A stretch of 64,000 bases of DNA from Paludibacterium sp. (GTDB lineage Bacteria; Pseudomonadota; Gammaproteobacteria; Burkholderiales; Chromobacteriaceae), in the NCBI RefSeq assembly GCF_019232825.1, contig NZ_JAFAND010000117.1, positions 1-64,000 of the forward strand, in the 5' to 3' direction. The notes under the pieces were generated by a model. That model had not been told where the DNA came from and searched no databases. It worked only from the letters and a program-made list of their open reading frames with translations. The position numbers were made by a program, and so were the translations under genes. Below are positions 14,679 through 23,797 of this stretch, one piece after another (the stretch's first letter is position 1; every line of letters begins with the position of its first letter).

Positions 14679-17600
14679 GCGGTCTCCTTCTCGACGGCCG
14701 GGGCCGCCTGTTGGGTCGATTTGCTGAAGAAGCGGCGGATCTGCACGAAGAACAGCGGGATCAAGAAAATCCCCAGCACGGTCGAGGCGAACATGCCGCC
14801 CAGCACGCCGGTGCCGATCGCGTGCTGACTGCCCGAGCCGGCGCCGTTGGAGATCGCCAGCGGCAGCACCCCCAGGCCGAAGGCGAGCGAGGTCATCAGG
14901 ATCGGCCGCAAGCGCATGCGCGCGGCTTCCAGCGTGGCCTCGATCAGGCCGCGGCCCTGCTCTTGCAGCGACTTGGCAAACTCGACGATCAAAATGGCGT
15001 TCTTGGTCGATAGGCCGATGGTGGTCAGCAAGCCGACCTGGAAGTACACGTCGTTGGACAGGCCGCGCAGCCACGTGGCCATCAACGCGCCCACCACGCC
15101 GAGCGGCACCACCAGCATCACCGAGAACGGCACCGACCAGCTTTCATACAGCGCCGCCAGGCACAAGAACACCACCAGCATCGACAGCGCGTACAGCGAG
15201 GTCGCCTGCGAGCCGGCCAGCCGTTCTTGATACGACAGCCCGGTCCACGAGTAGCCGATGCCGGTCGGCAGCTGCGCCGCCAGTTTCTCCATCGTCTGCA
15301 TCGCCACGCCCGAGCTCAGGCCCGGCGCCGGCTGGCCCATGATCTCGACCGACGGCACGCCGTTGTAGCGCTCCAATCGCGGCGAGGCATAAGTCCAATA
15401 AGCGCGCGAGAAGGCGGAGAACGGCACCATGTCGCCATTGCTGTTCTTGACGTACCAGCGCTTCAGGTCGTCCGGCTGCATGCGGAACGGCGCGTCGGCT
15501 TGCACGTACACCTTCTTGGTGCGGCCCTTGTCGAGGAAGTCGTTGACGTACGAGCTGCCCCAGGCGGTGGCCAGCACGCTGTTGACGCTGTCCATCGACA
15601 AACCTTGCGCGCCGGCGCGTTCCTTGTCGACGTCGAGCTTGTACTGCGGCGTGTCGTCCATGCCGTTGGGGCGCACCGCCATCAAGCCGGGCTCCTTGGC
15701 CGCCATCATCAACAGCTGGTTACGCGCCGCCATCAGTTTCTGGTGGCCGAGGCCGCCCTGATCTTGCAACTGGAAGTCGAAACCGGTGGCGTTGCCCAGA
15801 TCCATCACCGCCGGCGGGGCGAAGGCGAACACCATTGCCTCGCGAATCTGCGAGAACGCCGCCATGGCGCGCCCGGCGATGGCGTCCACCTTCTGGCTGG
15901 CCGCCTTACGCTGGTCCCAATCCTTCAGGCTGACGAAGGCGATACCGGTGTTCTGGCCATTACCGGCGAAGCTGAAGCCGGCCACGGTGAAGATCGAGTT
16001 GACGTTGGCCTTCTCATCCACCAGGAAGTGGTGTTCCACCTTCTTCAACACGTTGACCGTGCTCTCCTGGGTCGCGCCAGGCGGCAGCGTCACCATGGAA
16101 AACAGCACCCCCTGGTCCTCATCCGGCAGGAACGAGGTCGGCAGGCGCACGAACAACAGCGCCATGATGCCGACGATGGCCAGGTAGATCAGCGAGTAGC
16201 GCGTGGCGCGCGCCAGCACGCGGCCGACCACGCTCTGGTAGCGCTCGGTGTTGCGCTCGAACATGCGGTTGAACCAGCCGAAGAAACCCTTGTGGTGCTT
16301 CTCGTGATCCTTCTCCACCGGCTTGAGCAGCGTCGCGCACAAGGCCGGGGTCAGCACCAGCGCCACCAGCACCGACAGCGCCATGGCCGACACGATGGTG
16401 ATGGAAAACTGCCGGTAGATCACGCCGGTCGAGCCGCCGAAGAACGCCATCGGCACGAACACCGCCGACAACACCAGGCCAATGCCCACCAGGGCGCTGG
16501 TGATCTGCTGCATCGACTTCTTGGTGGCTTCCTTGGGCGGCAGCCCCTCCTCGCTCATCACCCGCTCGACGTTCTCCACCACCACGATGGCGTCGTCGAC
16601 CAACAGGCCGATCGCCAGCACCATGCCGAACATGGTGAGCGTGTTGATCGAGAAGCCGGCGACCGACAGCACGCCGAAGGTGCCGAGCAGCACCACCGGC
16701 ACGGCGATGGTCGGAATCAAGGTGGCGCGGAAGTTCTGCAGGAACAGATACATCACCAGGAACACCAGCACGATGGCCTCGGCCAGCGTCTTGACCACTT
16801 CGCGGATCGAGATCTTGACGAACGGCGTGGTATCGAACGGATACACGGTCTTCATGCCGCGCGGGTAGAACTTCGCCAGCTCGTCGATGCGGGCTTCCAC
16901 GCCCTTGGCGGTGGCCAGCGCGTTGGCGCCGGTGGCCAGGGTGATGGCGATACCGGTGGCCGGCTTGCCGTTGAAGCGCGTGGTGTAGTCGTAGCTTTCC
17001 GCGCCGCGTTCGATGCGCGCCACGTCCTTCAGGCGCACCGACGAGCCGTCGGTGTTGGTGCGCAGCAGGATGTTGCCGAACTGTTCCGGCGTTTGCAGCA
17101 GCGTTTGCGAGGTGACGGTGACGTTGAGCTTCTGGCCCTTCACCGACGGCGTGCCGCCCAGCTGGCCGGCCGACACTTCGGCGTTTTGCGCGGTGATCGC
17201 GCTCGAGATATCGGACGGGTTGAGCTTATAGGTGTAGAGCTTGTTCGGGTCGAGCCAAACGCGCATCGCGTACGGCGCGCCGAACAGCTGCACGCTGCCA
17301 ACGCCGTTGACGCGGCTGATCGGGTCGAGCACGTTGGTCGACACGTAGTCGGCCAGGTCGGTGGCGTTCATCGAGCCGTCTTCCGACACGAAGCCCAGCA
17401 CCATCAAGAAGCTGGCGTTGGCCTTGTTGACGGTAATGCCCTGTTGCTGCACCACCTGCGGCAGACGCGGCGTGGCCAGCGACAGCTTGTTTTGCACCTG
17501 CACCTGGGCGATGTCCGGGTTGGTGCCGGCGTCGAAGGTCAGGTTGATGCTGACGCCGCCGGAGGAATCGCTGGTCGACGACATGTACAGCAGGCCGTCG

Positions 17601-17815
17601 AGCCCCTTCATGTTTTGCTCGATCACCTGGGTGACGGTGTTTTCAATGGTGCCGGCCGAAGCGCCCGGGTAGGTGGCGCGAATCGACACCTCCGGCGGCG
17701 CAATGTTCGGGTACTGCGATACCGGCAAGCCGGTAATCGCCAGCACGCCGGCCAGCATGATGATGATGGCGATCACCCAGGCAAAGATCGGGCGATCAAT
17801 AAAGAAACGCGCCAT
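14675..17815 (-). CDS. RND multidrug efflux pump, AcrB/MexB type (HAE-1)
   Basis: A 1046-residue inner-membrane proton/drug antiporter at the standard length. It starts with the canonical [20 protein letters not shown]. The paired proton-relay aspartates lie in [18 protein letters not shown] (about residues 404-420), and the second half repeats the layout with [18 protein letters not shown]. It captures hydrophobic drugs, bile salts or solvents from the periplasm and passes them to the outer-membrane channel. It lies 3 bases after the adaptor gene and overlaps the channel gene by 4 bases. Substrate range cannot be told from sequence. Confidence 0.95.
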   Translation of the reverse strand: MARFFIDRPIFAWVIAIIIMLAGVLAITGLPVSQYPNIAPPEVSIRATYPGASAGTIENTVTQVIEQNMKGLDGLLYMSSTSDSSGGVSINLTFDAGTNPDIAQVQVQNKLSLATPRLPQVVQQQGITVNKANASFLMVLGFVSEDGSMNATDLADYVSTNVLDPISRVNGVGSVQLFGAPYAMRVWLDPNKLYTYKLNPSDISSAITAQNAEVSAGQLGGTPSVKGQKLNVTVTSQTLLQTPEQFGNILLRTNTDGSSVRLKDVARIERGAESYDYTTRFNGKPATGIAITLATGANALATAKGVEARIDELAKFYPRGMKTVYPFDTTPFVKISIREVVKTLAEAIVLVFLVMYLFLQNFRATLIPTIAVPVVLLGTFGVLSVAGFSINTLTMFGMVLAIGLLVDDAIVVVENVERVMSEEGLPPKEATKKSMQQITSALVGIGLVLSAVFVPMAFFGGSTGVIYRQFSITIVSAMALSVLVALVLTPALCATLLKPVEKDHEKHHKGFFGWFNRMFERNTERYQSVVGRVLARATRYSLIYLAIVGIMALLFVRLPTSFLPDEDQGVLFSMVTLPPGATQESTVNVLKKVEHHFLVDEKANVNSIFTVAGFSFAGNGQNTGIAFVSLKDWDQRKAASQKVDAIAGRAMAAFSQIREAMVFAFAPPAVMDLGNATGFDFQLQDQGGLGHQKLMAARNQLLMMAAKEPGLMAVRPNGMDDTPQYKLDVDKERAGAQGLSMDSVNSVLATAWGSSYVNDFLDKGRTKKVYVQADAPFRMQPDDLKRWYVKNSNGDMVPFSAFSRAYWTYASPRLERYNGVPSVEIMGQPAPGLSSGVAMQTMEKLAAQLPTGIGYSWTGLSYQERLAGSQATSLYALSMLVVFLCLAALYESWSVPFSVMLVVPLGVVGALMATWLRGLSNDVYFQVGLLTTIGLSTKNAILIVEFAKSLQEQGRGLIEATLEAARMRLRPILMTSLAFGLGVLPLAISNGAGSGSQHAIGTGVLGGMFASTVLGIFLIPLFFVQIRRFFSKSTQQAAPAVEKETA

Positions 17816-17818
17816 GGC

Positions 17819-18937
17819 TTATTCCCCCGCCTCGGCGCCCTGCGCCGGCACGGCCTTGACCGGCATGCCCGGGCGGATGTACTGCAGCCCGGTGACGATC
17901 AAGCGGTCGCCAGCCTTCAGGCCCTCGCTCACCAGCCAGCGGTTGCCGACCGCGCGCGGCGTTTGCACCACGCGCGCTTCGACCTTGTCGCCGGCGCCCA
18001 CCACCATGGCCACCGCGTCACCCTTCTCGTTGTGGCTGATCGCGTCTTGCGGCACCAGGATCGCCTGTTCGTTCACGCCTTCGATCAGCTTGGCGCGCAC
18101 GAACATGCCCGGCAGCAGCGCATGTTTCGGATTGGGGAATTCGGCGCGCAGCGTCACCGCGCCCGTGCTCGGGTCGACGGTCACGTCGGTGAACTGCAGC
18201 TTGCCTTCCAGCGGATAGGCGCTGCCGTCTTCCAGCACCAGGCGCACGCGCGCGGCGTCTTCGCCGGCGCTCTTGAGCGCGCCGCTGGCCAGCTGCTGCT
18301 TCAATTGCAGCAGTTCGCCGCTGGAGCGCGTCACGTCGACGTAGATCGGGTCGAGCGCCTGGATGGTGGTCAGCGCCGTGGTTTGATCGGCGGTCACCAA
18401 CGCGCCCTCGGTCACCGTCGACTTGCCGATGCGGCCGGAGACCGGCGCCAGCACGCGAGTGTAGCCGAGGTTGATGCGCGCGGTGTCCACCGCCGCCTGG
18501 GCTTGCTTATACGCCGACATGGCGTCGTCGTAGTCTTGCTGGCCGACGGCGTTGATGGCGATCAGCTGCTGATAGCGCTCCGCTTTGAGCTTGAGCGAAG
18601 CCAGGCTGGCGTCGGCGCTTTGCAGGCTGGCGCGGTAGGTCGCCGGATCGATCTGATACAGCGGCTGGCCGGCCTTGACGTCGGCGCCTTCGGTAAACAG
18701 CCGCTTGAGCACGATGCCGCTGACCTGCGGCCGCACTTCGGCCAGGGTGTAGGCGGCCGTGCGGCCGGGTAATTCGGTATCCAGCGACACGCGCTGCGGC
18801 GCGATGGTCATCACGCCGACGTTGGCCGCCGCGGCGGCATGCTGTTGGCTCGCCGCTCCTTGGCCGCAGGCGCTTAAGCCGGCGGCCACGAGCAGCGCCA
18901 ACGCGGCGCCGCGGAATAACGGGAGAGTTCTTTGCAT
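17819..18937 (-). CDS. RND efflux periplasmic adaptor lipoprotein (AcrA/MexA type)
   Basis: A 372-residue membrane-fusion protein, first gene of the efflux operon. The ATG at 18937 gives a lipoprotein signal (LALLVAAGLSACGQ); the track start at 19036 lies inside the operator and is rejected. The lipoyl-like and coiled-coil parts are visible in PQVSGIVLKRLFTEGADVKAG and LKLKAERYQQLIAINAVGQQDYDDA, followed by the beta-barrel region. It bridges the pump and the outer-membrane channel. The palindromic operator for the divergent TetR gene lies about 65-105 bases upstream. Confidence 0.93.
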   Translation of the reverse strand: MQRTLPLFRGAALALLVAAGLSACGQGAASQQHAAAAANVGVMTIAPQRVSLDTELPGRTAAYTLAEVRPQVSGIVLKRLFTEGADVKAGQPLYQIDPATYRASLQSADASLASLKLKAERYQQLIAINAVGQQDYDDAMSAYKQAQAAVDTARINLGYTRVLAPVSGRIGKSTVTEGALVTADQTTALTTIQALDPIYVDVTRSSGELLQLKQQLASGALKSAGEDAARVRLVLEDGSAYPLEGKLQFTDVTVDPSTGAVTLRAEFPNPKHALLPGMFVRAKLIEGVNEQAILVPQDAISHNEKGDAVAMVVGAGDKVEARVVQTPRAVGNRWLVSEGLKAGDRLIVTGLQYIRPGMPVKAVPAQGAEAGE

Positions 18938-19002
18938 ACGAGATCTGATCCAGTGAGTGCTCCACCTGACCAAGGGGGCAGTGCGGCGGAACGTTTTAGT
19001 TT

Positions 19003-19040
19003 TAGAATGAACGCTCAATCTAGTTCGAGCGTTCATTCTA
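19003..19040. promoter_or_regulatory. Palindromic operator between efflux operon and TetR gene
   Basis: A perfect inverted repeat with 14-base arms, TAGAATGAACGCTC and GAGCGTTCATTCTA, separated by 10 bases. It lies in the divergent promoter region of the adaptor gene and the TetR-family gene. Its size and placement are typical of a TetR/AcrR operator controlling both genes. Confidence 0.85.
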
Positions 19041-19114
19041 TGCTAAAGTCGAACCATTCAGCAACCGGTAAAGTTTGAACAACAGTTTAGCTGTTTACTT
19101 TCAGGAAATTCTTA

Positions 19115-19714
19115 ATGGCGCCTAAACCCATCGCGGTAGAACAAGAACGCGCGAGCAAACGCCGCAATCAAGTGCTGGAAGCCGCCGCGCGCTGCTTCCG
19201 CCTCTACGGCTTTCACGGCAGCAGTATGGCGCAGCTGGCCAAGGAAGCCGGCATGAGCGTCGGCCACATTTACCATTACTTCGAAAACAAAGAAGCCATC
19301 ATCGACGCCATCGTGCAGAAGGACTTGGACGAATGGCTGGCGTCGATCCAGCATCTGCTCAACAGCAGCAATATTTTCGAGGACATGCTGGCGCAATTGG
19401 ACGATCCGATCCGGGACTGGCTCGACCCCGACTACGCCGCGCTGCAAATCGAGATCCTGGCCGAAGCGGCGCGCAACGCCAAGGTGGTCGCCATCGTGCG
19501 CGCCTCGCACGACAAGATCCGCGATACGGTAGGCGAGCTGCTGCGCAAAGGCAGCTCCCGGCCGCTGACGCAAACCGAGATCGACAGCAAATTCGACCTG
19601 ATCGGCGCCCTGTGCGATGGGCTGATGGTGCGCGCCATCCATTCGGGTACGCTGGATCGCGACAATTTGTTGGCGCTGCTGCGCCCAACGATCCGTTTCA
19701 TCCTGGAGTACTGA
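19115..19714 (+). CDS. TetR/AcrR-family repressor of the RND efflux operon
   Basis: A 199-residue regulator. The N-terminal TetR helix-turn-helix covers about residues 18-65 (VLEAAARCFRLYGFHGSSM, then GMSVGHIYHYFENKEAII), followed by a helical ligand-binding domain. It is divergent from the adaptor-pump-channel operon with the palindromic operator between them, so it most likely represses the pump until an effector binds. The acetyltransferase gene follows 10 bases later, suggesting co-transcription. Confidence 0.93.
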   Translation: MAPKPIAVEQERASKRRNQVLEAAARCFRLYGFHGSSMAQLAKEAGMSVGHIYHYFENKEAIIDAIVQKDLDEWLASIQHLLNSSNIFEDMLAQLDDPIRDWLDPDYAALQIEILAEAARNAKVVAIVRASHDKIRDTVGELLRKGSSRPLTQTEIDSKFDLIGALCDGLMVRAIHSGTLDRDNLLALLRPTIRFILEY

Positions 19715-19724
19715 GGAGTCAAAC

Positions 19725-20288
19725 ATGCAAGGCGATTGGGACCGGCTGCTGGCCGGCGGCATCTTGACCGAGGACATGACCGAGATTCACCGCGACCGCA
19801 CGCGCGGTCAACGGCTGTTGGCGCGCTTCAATGCCGTGGCCGACGAAGACCGCGACGCGCGCCACGCCGCGGCGGCCGAATTGTTCGCCGCCTGCCCGCC
19901 CTCCTGCGTGATCAAGTCGCCGTTTCTGTGCGAGTTCGGCCGCAACATCCGCTTCGGCGAAAACACCTTCGTCAACTTCAACGTCACCATCATCGATCTG
20001 GGCGAGGTGGAAATCGGCAGTCATGTGTTGATCGCGCCCAACGTGCAGATCTACACCGCCACCCACCCGCTGGATTTTGCGCCGCGGCGCGACTGGCAGA
20101 CCACCTGCCGCAAGGTGACGATCGAGGACGACTGCTGGATCGGCGGCGGCGCCATCCTGCTGCCGGGCGTCACCATCGGCGCGCGCAGCATCGTCGGCGC
20201 CGGCGCGGTGGTCACCCGCGACGTGCCGCCCGATTCGCTGGCGGTGGGCAATCCCGCACGCGTGTCACGGCGATTGAATCCGGACTAA
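19725..20288 (+). CDS. Sugar O-acetyltransferase (maltose/galactoside acetyltransferase family)
   Basis: A 187-residue left-handed beta-helix acetyltransferase of the Maa/LacA group, at normal family length. It has the N-terminal mac domain (GILTEDMTEIHRDRTRGQ), hexapeptide repeats, the active-site stretch IYTATHPLD with the catalytic His, and the closing DDCWIGGGAILLPGVTIG and VGNPARV blocks. It would transfer acetyl from acetyl-CoA to a sugar. A GAGGAG site precedes the ATG, and the gene is 10 bases after the TetR gene, so the efflux operator may also influence it. Two repeat copies follow the stop. Confidence 0.88.
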   Translation: MQGDWDRLLAGGILTEDMTEIHRDRTRGQRLLARFNAVADEDRDARHAAAAELFAACPPSCVIKSPFLCEFGRNIRFGENTFVNFNVTIIDLGEVEIGSHVLIAPNVQIYTATHPLDFAPRRDWQTTCRKVTIEDDCWIGGGAILLPGVTIGARSIVGAGAVVTRDVPPDSLAVGNPARVSRRLNPD

Positions 20289-20310
20289 GAATCTCTAACA
20301 AAAGCACCGG

Positions 20311-20407
20311 CCAGGTTTTGTAGCGTGCATTCGCCGCAGGTAATGCACGTCTTGAGCGGGTCCTAAGGCCGTGCGTTGCTTCGCGAACGCACGCTACCCA
20401 ACTGCGA
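20311..20407. repeat. Dispersed two-palindrome intergenic repeat, copy 2
   Basis: Two adjacent palindromes: GTGCATT/AATGCAC (20325-20331, 20342-20348) and GTGCGTT/AACGCAC (20371-20377, 20386-20392). They are bounded by AGGTTTTGTAGC on the left and GCTACCCAA on the right. Tandem with copy 3 in the same orientation and inverted relative to copy 1. Confidence 0.85.
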
Positions 20408-20420
20408 AAGGCATCCGCCC

Positions 20421-20540
20421 AGGTTTTGTAGCGTGCATTCGCCGCAGGCAATGCACGGCTTGCGCGGGCATTGGGGCCGTGCGTTGCTTCGCGAACGCAC
20501 GCTACCCAACCACGGTATGTGTTCTGTGAGAGGTTCTAAC
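20421..20540. repeat. Dispersed two-palindrome intergenic repeat, copy 3
   Basis: Same layout as copy 2: GTGCATT/AATGCAC (20433-20439, 20450-20456) then GTGCGTT/AACGCAC (20479-20485, 20494-20500). The right flank, GTGTTCTGTGAGAGGTTCT, closely matches the flank of copy 1. Its last bases overlap the stop codon of the minus-strand phosphoesterase gene. Confidence 0.85.
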
Positions 20541-21276
20541 GCGCCCTGCCCGTCTCCAGCCAGCGCGCCCACTCGTCGCTGCCATTGGCGCGCGCGCAGG
20601 CGGCGGCCGCGGCGTGATCGTACGTCACCGCGCGCAAGCCCACATCCCAGCGGCCGTCGCGCAGTTCGCACAGCGCATAGCGCGCATGCGGGCTGCCGTT
20701 CTCGATCTCATGGAAATGGGGATGATTGTCGTTGTAGGCCTGCAGGCCGACACTGCCCGGATTGACCACCAGGCGGCCATCGCAGAGCGCGTACACGCGC
20801 GGCTTGTGCGAATGGCCGCACAAGATCAGCCCGGCGCGAATGCCGGCCGCGCGCAATTCCACCGACTCGGTCGCGGCGGTGCGCGCGCCGCTAGGCGTCA
20901 CCTCTTCCAGAAAATACGTCAGATCATCCCCTGGCACGCCATGGCAGACGTAAATACCCGGGTCGTCGAACGTCAGCTCGGCCGGCAGCGACGCCAGCCA
21001 GTCATGCTGCGCCGGCGTGGTGTGTTCGAAGGCGAATTGGTCGGACGGCCCGCCGGCGATTTTGGCGCAGGCGAGCAATTGGCGTTCGTGGTTGCCGCGA
21101 ATGGTCGGCCAATCGAGCGCCATCAAGCGCTCGGCGGTAGCGGCGGGGTCGAGCGGACCGGAGAGAATATCGCCGACATTGATCACCACATCGGCCTCTT
21201 GACGCGCGATGTCGGCGATCACCGCCTCCAGCGCCCAGATATTGCCGTGAATGTCGGAAACCACTGCAACCTTCAT
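20536..21276 (-). CDS. Metallophosphoesterase (YfcE/MJ0936-like)
   Basis: A 246-residue calcineurin-like phosphoesterase. The metal-binding motifs appear in order: SDIHGN near the N-terminus, VGDILSGP, RGNHERQ, then CHGVPGD and CGHSHKPRV. These ligate two metal ions that hydrolyse phosphodiesters or phosphomonoesters. The substrate is unknown. It is cytoplasmic, with no signal peptide, and is a single gene. Its stop codon lies at the edge of a dispersed repeat, so that repeat abuts the 3' end. Confidence 0.88.
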   Translation of the reverse strand: MKVAVVSDIHGNIWALEAVIADIARQEADVVINVGDILSGPLDPAATAERLMALDWPTIRGNHERQLLACAKIAGGPSDQFAFEHTTPAQHDWLASLPAELTFDDPGIYVCHGVPGDDLTYFLEEVTPSGARTAATESVELRAAGIRAGLILCGHSHKPRVYALCDGRLVVNPGSVGLQAYNDNHPHFHEIENGSPHARYALCELRDGRWDVGLRAVTYDHAAAAACARANGSDEWARWLETGRAR

Positions 21277-21381
21277 GAGGAAACCTTCAATAGGCGATAG
21301 CGATACTTGCAGTATGGACCATCGCCGCCCCCGCTAGCAGCCTTCATGTAGTGCGCGTTCGCACAGCCAACGCACGGGCGA

Positions 21382-22290
21382 TCAGCGCGGCCAGTCCAAC
21401 GTCCGCGCGCTGCGGAAGCTGCGCGTGCCGCCGTCGAAGGGATCGACAAAGGTGATGGCCCGCGCCAGCAGCAGCAAGGGTGCGGAAAAATCGTCGATGG
21501 GTTTGGCCGGCAACAGCGAGGGATACCAGGGGTCGCCGTGGATGCCGATGCCCAAGGCCGCCATGTGCGCGCGCAGCTGGTGTTTCTTGCCGGTCAGCGG
21601 GGTGAGCCGATAGCGCGCCAACGCGCCTTGCCGCTCGATCAGTTCGATACGCGTCTCGCTGTTCGGCTCGCCGGCCACCTCGGTCATGAGAAAGCTGTCC
21701 GCCCCTTCCCTGAGCCGACTGCGCCGTACCGCCGGCAAGGGAAGCGCCGGGCTAAAACCGGCGATGGCCTCATACTCTTTCTGCACCTGGTGCTGTTGGA
21801 ACAGGGTTTGATAGGCGCCGCGGTCATCTCGCCGGGTACAAAACAGCATCACGCCCGCTGTCTCGCGATCGAGCCGGTGGATGGGCGTCAGTTCAGGCAG
21901 GTCCAGCGCGACACGCAAGCGCGTCAACAAGGTTTCGTGAACATGGCGCCCAGCCGGCATGCAGGCCAGAAAATGCGGCTTGTCGGCCACCACCAATCGC
22001 TCGTCGCGATAGAGCACCGTCGAGGCAAACGGCACCAGGACTTCCTCCGCCACCTCCCGGTAGTACCAGATGCGCTGATTGGCCGGGTAGGCGCTGTCCA
22101 GCCGCAACGGCAGGCCCGTGTTGTCGCACACCAGCCCGCCGGCCAGGCGCGCGCGCCAGGCCGCCTCGCTGATGTGGGGGAAACGGTGCAGCAGAAAAGC
22201 CAGCAGCGAGGGCCACGAGCCGGGAGGCAGATGTAGATGGCTGGGAGAGATCCCATTGCGGCTGGGTACCGGCGCGTTCACATGATTCAT
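21382..22290 (-). CDS. RluA-family RNA pseudouridine synthase
   Basis: A 302-residue pseudouridine synthase. The catalytic Asp is in the conserved HRLDRETAGVMLF motif, and the KKHQLRAHMAALGIGIHGDPWY block is typical of the RluA/TruC group. An RNA-binding S4-like N-terminal region (HISEAAWRARLAGGLV) precedes it. It isomerises a uridine in rRNA or tRNA; which site cannot be told. The track start at 22362 adds a non-family leader. The ATG at 22290 (MNHVNAP) is preferred, though no strong ribosome-binding site is seen. It is divergent from hflX. Confidence 0.85.
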   Translation of the reverse strand: MNHVNAPVPSRNGISPSHLHLPPGSWPSLLAFLLHRFPHISEAAWRARLAGGLVCDNTGLPLRLDSAYPANQRIWYYREVAEEVLVPFASTVLYRDERLVVADKPHFLACMPAGRHVHETLLTRLRVALDLPELTPIHRLDRETAGVMLFCTRRDDRGAYQTLFQQHQVQKEYEAIAGFSPALPLPAVRRSRLREGADSFLMTEVAGEPNSETRIELIERQGALARYRLTPLTGKKHQLRAHMAALGIGIHGDPWYPSLLPAKPIDDFSAPLLLLARAITFVDPFDGGTRSFRSARTLDWPR

Positions 22291-22409
22291 GGCGAGGATG
22301 ATACGGCTACCGCGGAAGTCGGACCAGCGCGGCCATCGTTTCTGGCCAGCGTAAATCATCATTTACGAGTAATATCCTGGCTCGCCCCCCCTTATAAAGC
22401 ACTCCGTAC

Positions 22410-23792
22410 ATGCACACAGAAGTCAAAGAGAAGCCCCGTTACGCCCTTGTGGCCTCGGTCCAATTACCGGACGTCAGCGACGTCGAGTTCGAGGCCTCGC
22501 TCACCGAGCTCGCCGAATTGGCCAAAACGCTGGGTTTCCAGGTCGTAGAGACCTTTGTGCAAAAGCGTAGCAGCTTCGACCGCACCGCCTATCTCGGCGT
22601 GGGCAAACGGGAAGAAATCGGCCAATACGTTCAGCGCGCCGGCAACGGCGACGAACAGGACGAGATGCCGCCGGCGCGGGCCTCAAGCGCGGTCGAGATC
22701 GACGTGCTGCTGGTGGATCATGAAATTTCCCCTTCGCAAGCGCGCAACTTGGAGCTGGCCGTCGGTTGCGAGGTGATGGACCGCACCATGGTCATTCTGG
22801 AAATTTTCCATCGCAATGCCCGCTCGCGCGCGGCGCGTGCCCAAGTGGAGATCGCCCGTCTCGGTTACATGGCGCCGCGCCTGCGAGAGGCGGCCAAACT
22901 GGCCGGCCCGCAAGGCCGGCAACGCAGCGGCACGGGAGGACGCGGCGCCGGCGAATCGCATACCGAGCTCGACCGTCGCAAGGTGCGCGACCGCATCGCC
23001 GAACTGCAATGCGAGATCGTCGCCATGGAACAGGAGCGCAAGACTCAGCGCGCGCGCCGCCTGGAGCGTCAGGGCTTGGGCGGTGTGTCGCTGGTGGGTT
23101 ATACCAATGCGGGCAAGTCCACACTGATGCGGGCGCTCACCGGCAGCGAGGTGCTGGTGGCCAACAAGCTCTTCGCCACGCTGGACACTACGGTGCGCGC
23201 CCTTTATCCGGAAAGCGTGCCGCGCGTGTTGGTCAGCGACACGGTCGGTTTCATCAAGAACCTGCCTCACGGACTGGTGGCTTCGTTCAAATCCACGCTG
23301 GAAGAAGCGTTGGATGCGGCGCTGCTGCTCCATGTGATCGATGCCAGCGACCCCGGCTTCGAACGCCAGCTGGAAGTGACGGACACGGTGCTACGGGAAA
23401 TCGGCGCGGATGACGTGCCGCGCCTGCGCGTATTCAACAAGATCGACCATGTCGGCGATGAAGCCGAACAGGCGGCCTGGACCGCCGAATTGCAGCAGCG
23501 CTATCCGGGCTGCGTGGTGATGAGCGCGCGTCGTCCGGAAGAAGTGGCTAGCTTGCATGCCCGCATTGTCGCCTTCTTCCGACAGGATCTGATGGAAGAC
23601 GAGCTGCTGCTGCCGTGGTCGGAACAGCAGCTGCGCGGCGAGATCTACCGTCACTGTCAGGTGTTGGAAGAGCGTACGGAGGAAGACGGCAGTTGGTTCC
23701 GCGTCCGCGGGGAACCGGACAAACTACGCAGTCTGCGCGCGCAGATCTACCCCGGCTCGCAAGGCCGGGAAAAGGAATACTGGGAAGTGTGA
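22410..23792 (+). CDS. hflX: GTPase HflX
   Basis: A 460-residue ribosome-associated GTPase that splits or rescues stalled 70S ribosomes under stress. It has the HflX N-terminal domain (with VDHEISPSQARNLE), then a Gly/Arg-rich linker, then the G domain. The G domain shows Walker A GYTNAGKST at about residues 229-237, DTVGFIKNLP (G3) and NKID (G4). A C-terminal extension of about 70 residues contains LPWSEQQLRGEIYRHCQV. It is usually linked to hfq and the hflKC genes but stands alone here. It ends 5 bases before the stop of the convergent MFS gene. Confidence 0.93.
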   Translation: MHTEVKEKPRYALVASVQLPDVSDVEFEASLTELAELAKTLGFQVVETFVQKRSSFDRTAYLGVGKREEIGQYVQRAGNGDEQDEMPPARASSAVEIDVLLVDHEISPSQARNLELAVGCEVMDRTMVILEIFHRNARSRAARAQVEIARLGYMAPRLREAAKLAGPQGRQRSGTGGRGAGESHTELDRRKVRDRIAELQCEIVAMEQERKTQRARRLERQGLGGVSLVGYTNAGKSTLMRALTGSEVLVANKLFATLDTTVRALYPESVPRVLVSDTVGFIKNLPHGLVASFKSTLEEALDAALLLHVIDASDPGFERQLEVTDTVLREIGADDVPRLRVFNKIDHVGDEAEQAAWTAELQQRYPGCVVMSARRPEEVASLHARIVAFFRQDLMEDELLLPWSEQQLRGEIYRHCQVLEERTEEDGSWFRVRGEPDKLRSLRAQIYPGSQGREKEYWEV

Positions 23793-23797
23793 CGCGC

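Noticed and set aside
13179-14828. 549-residue plus-strand ORF
   Set aside because: Antisense shadow of the outer-membrane channel gene. It also runs through a terminator.
15227-18772. 1181-residue plus-strand ORF antisense to the RND pump
   Set aside because: Composition is dominated by His, Arg, Gln and Ala, typical of the reverse strand of a GC-rich gene. The opposite strand encodes an unmistakable AcrB-type pump.
20311-20540. Possible insertion-sequence remnant
   Set aside because: No transposase fragment and no terminal repeats of IS type. The two-palindrome layout fits a REP-like repeat better.
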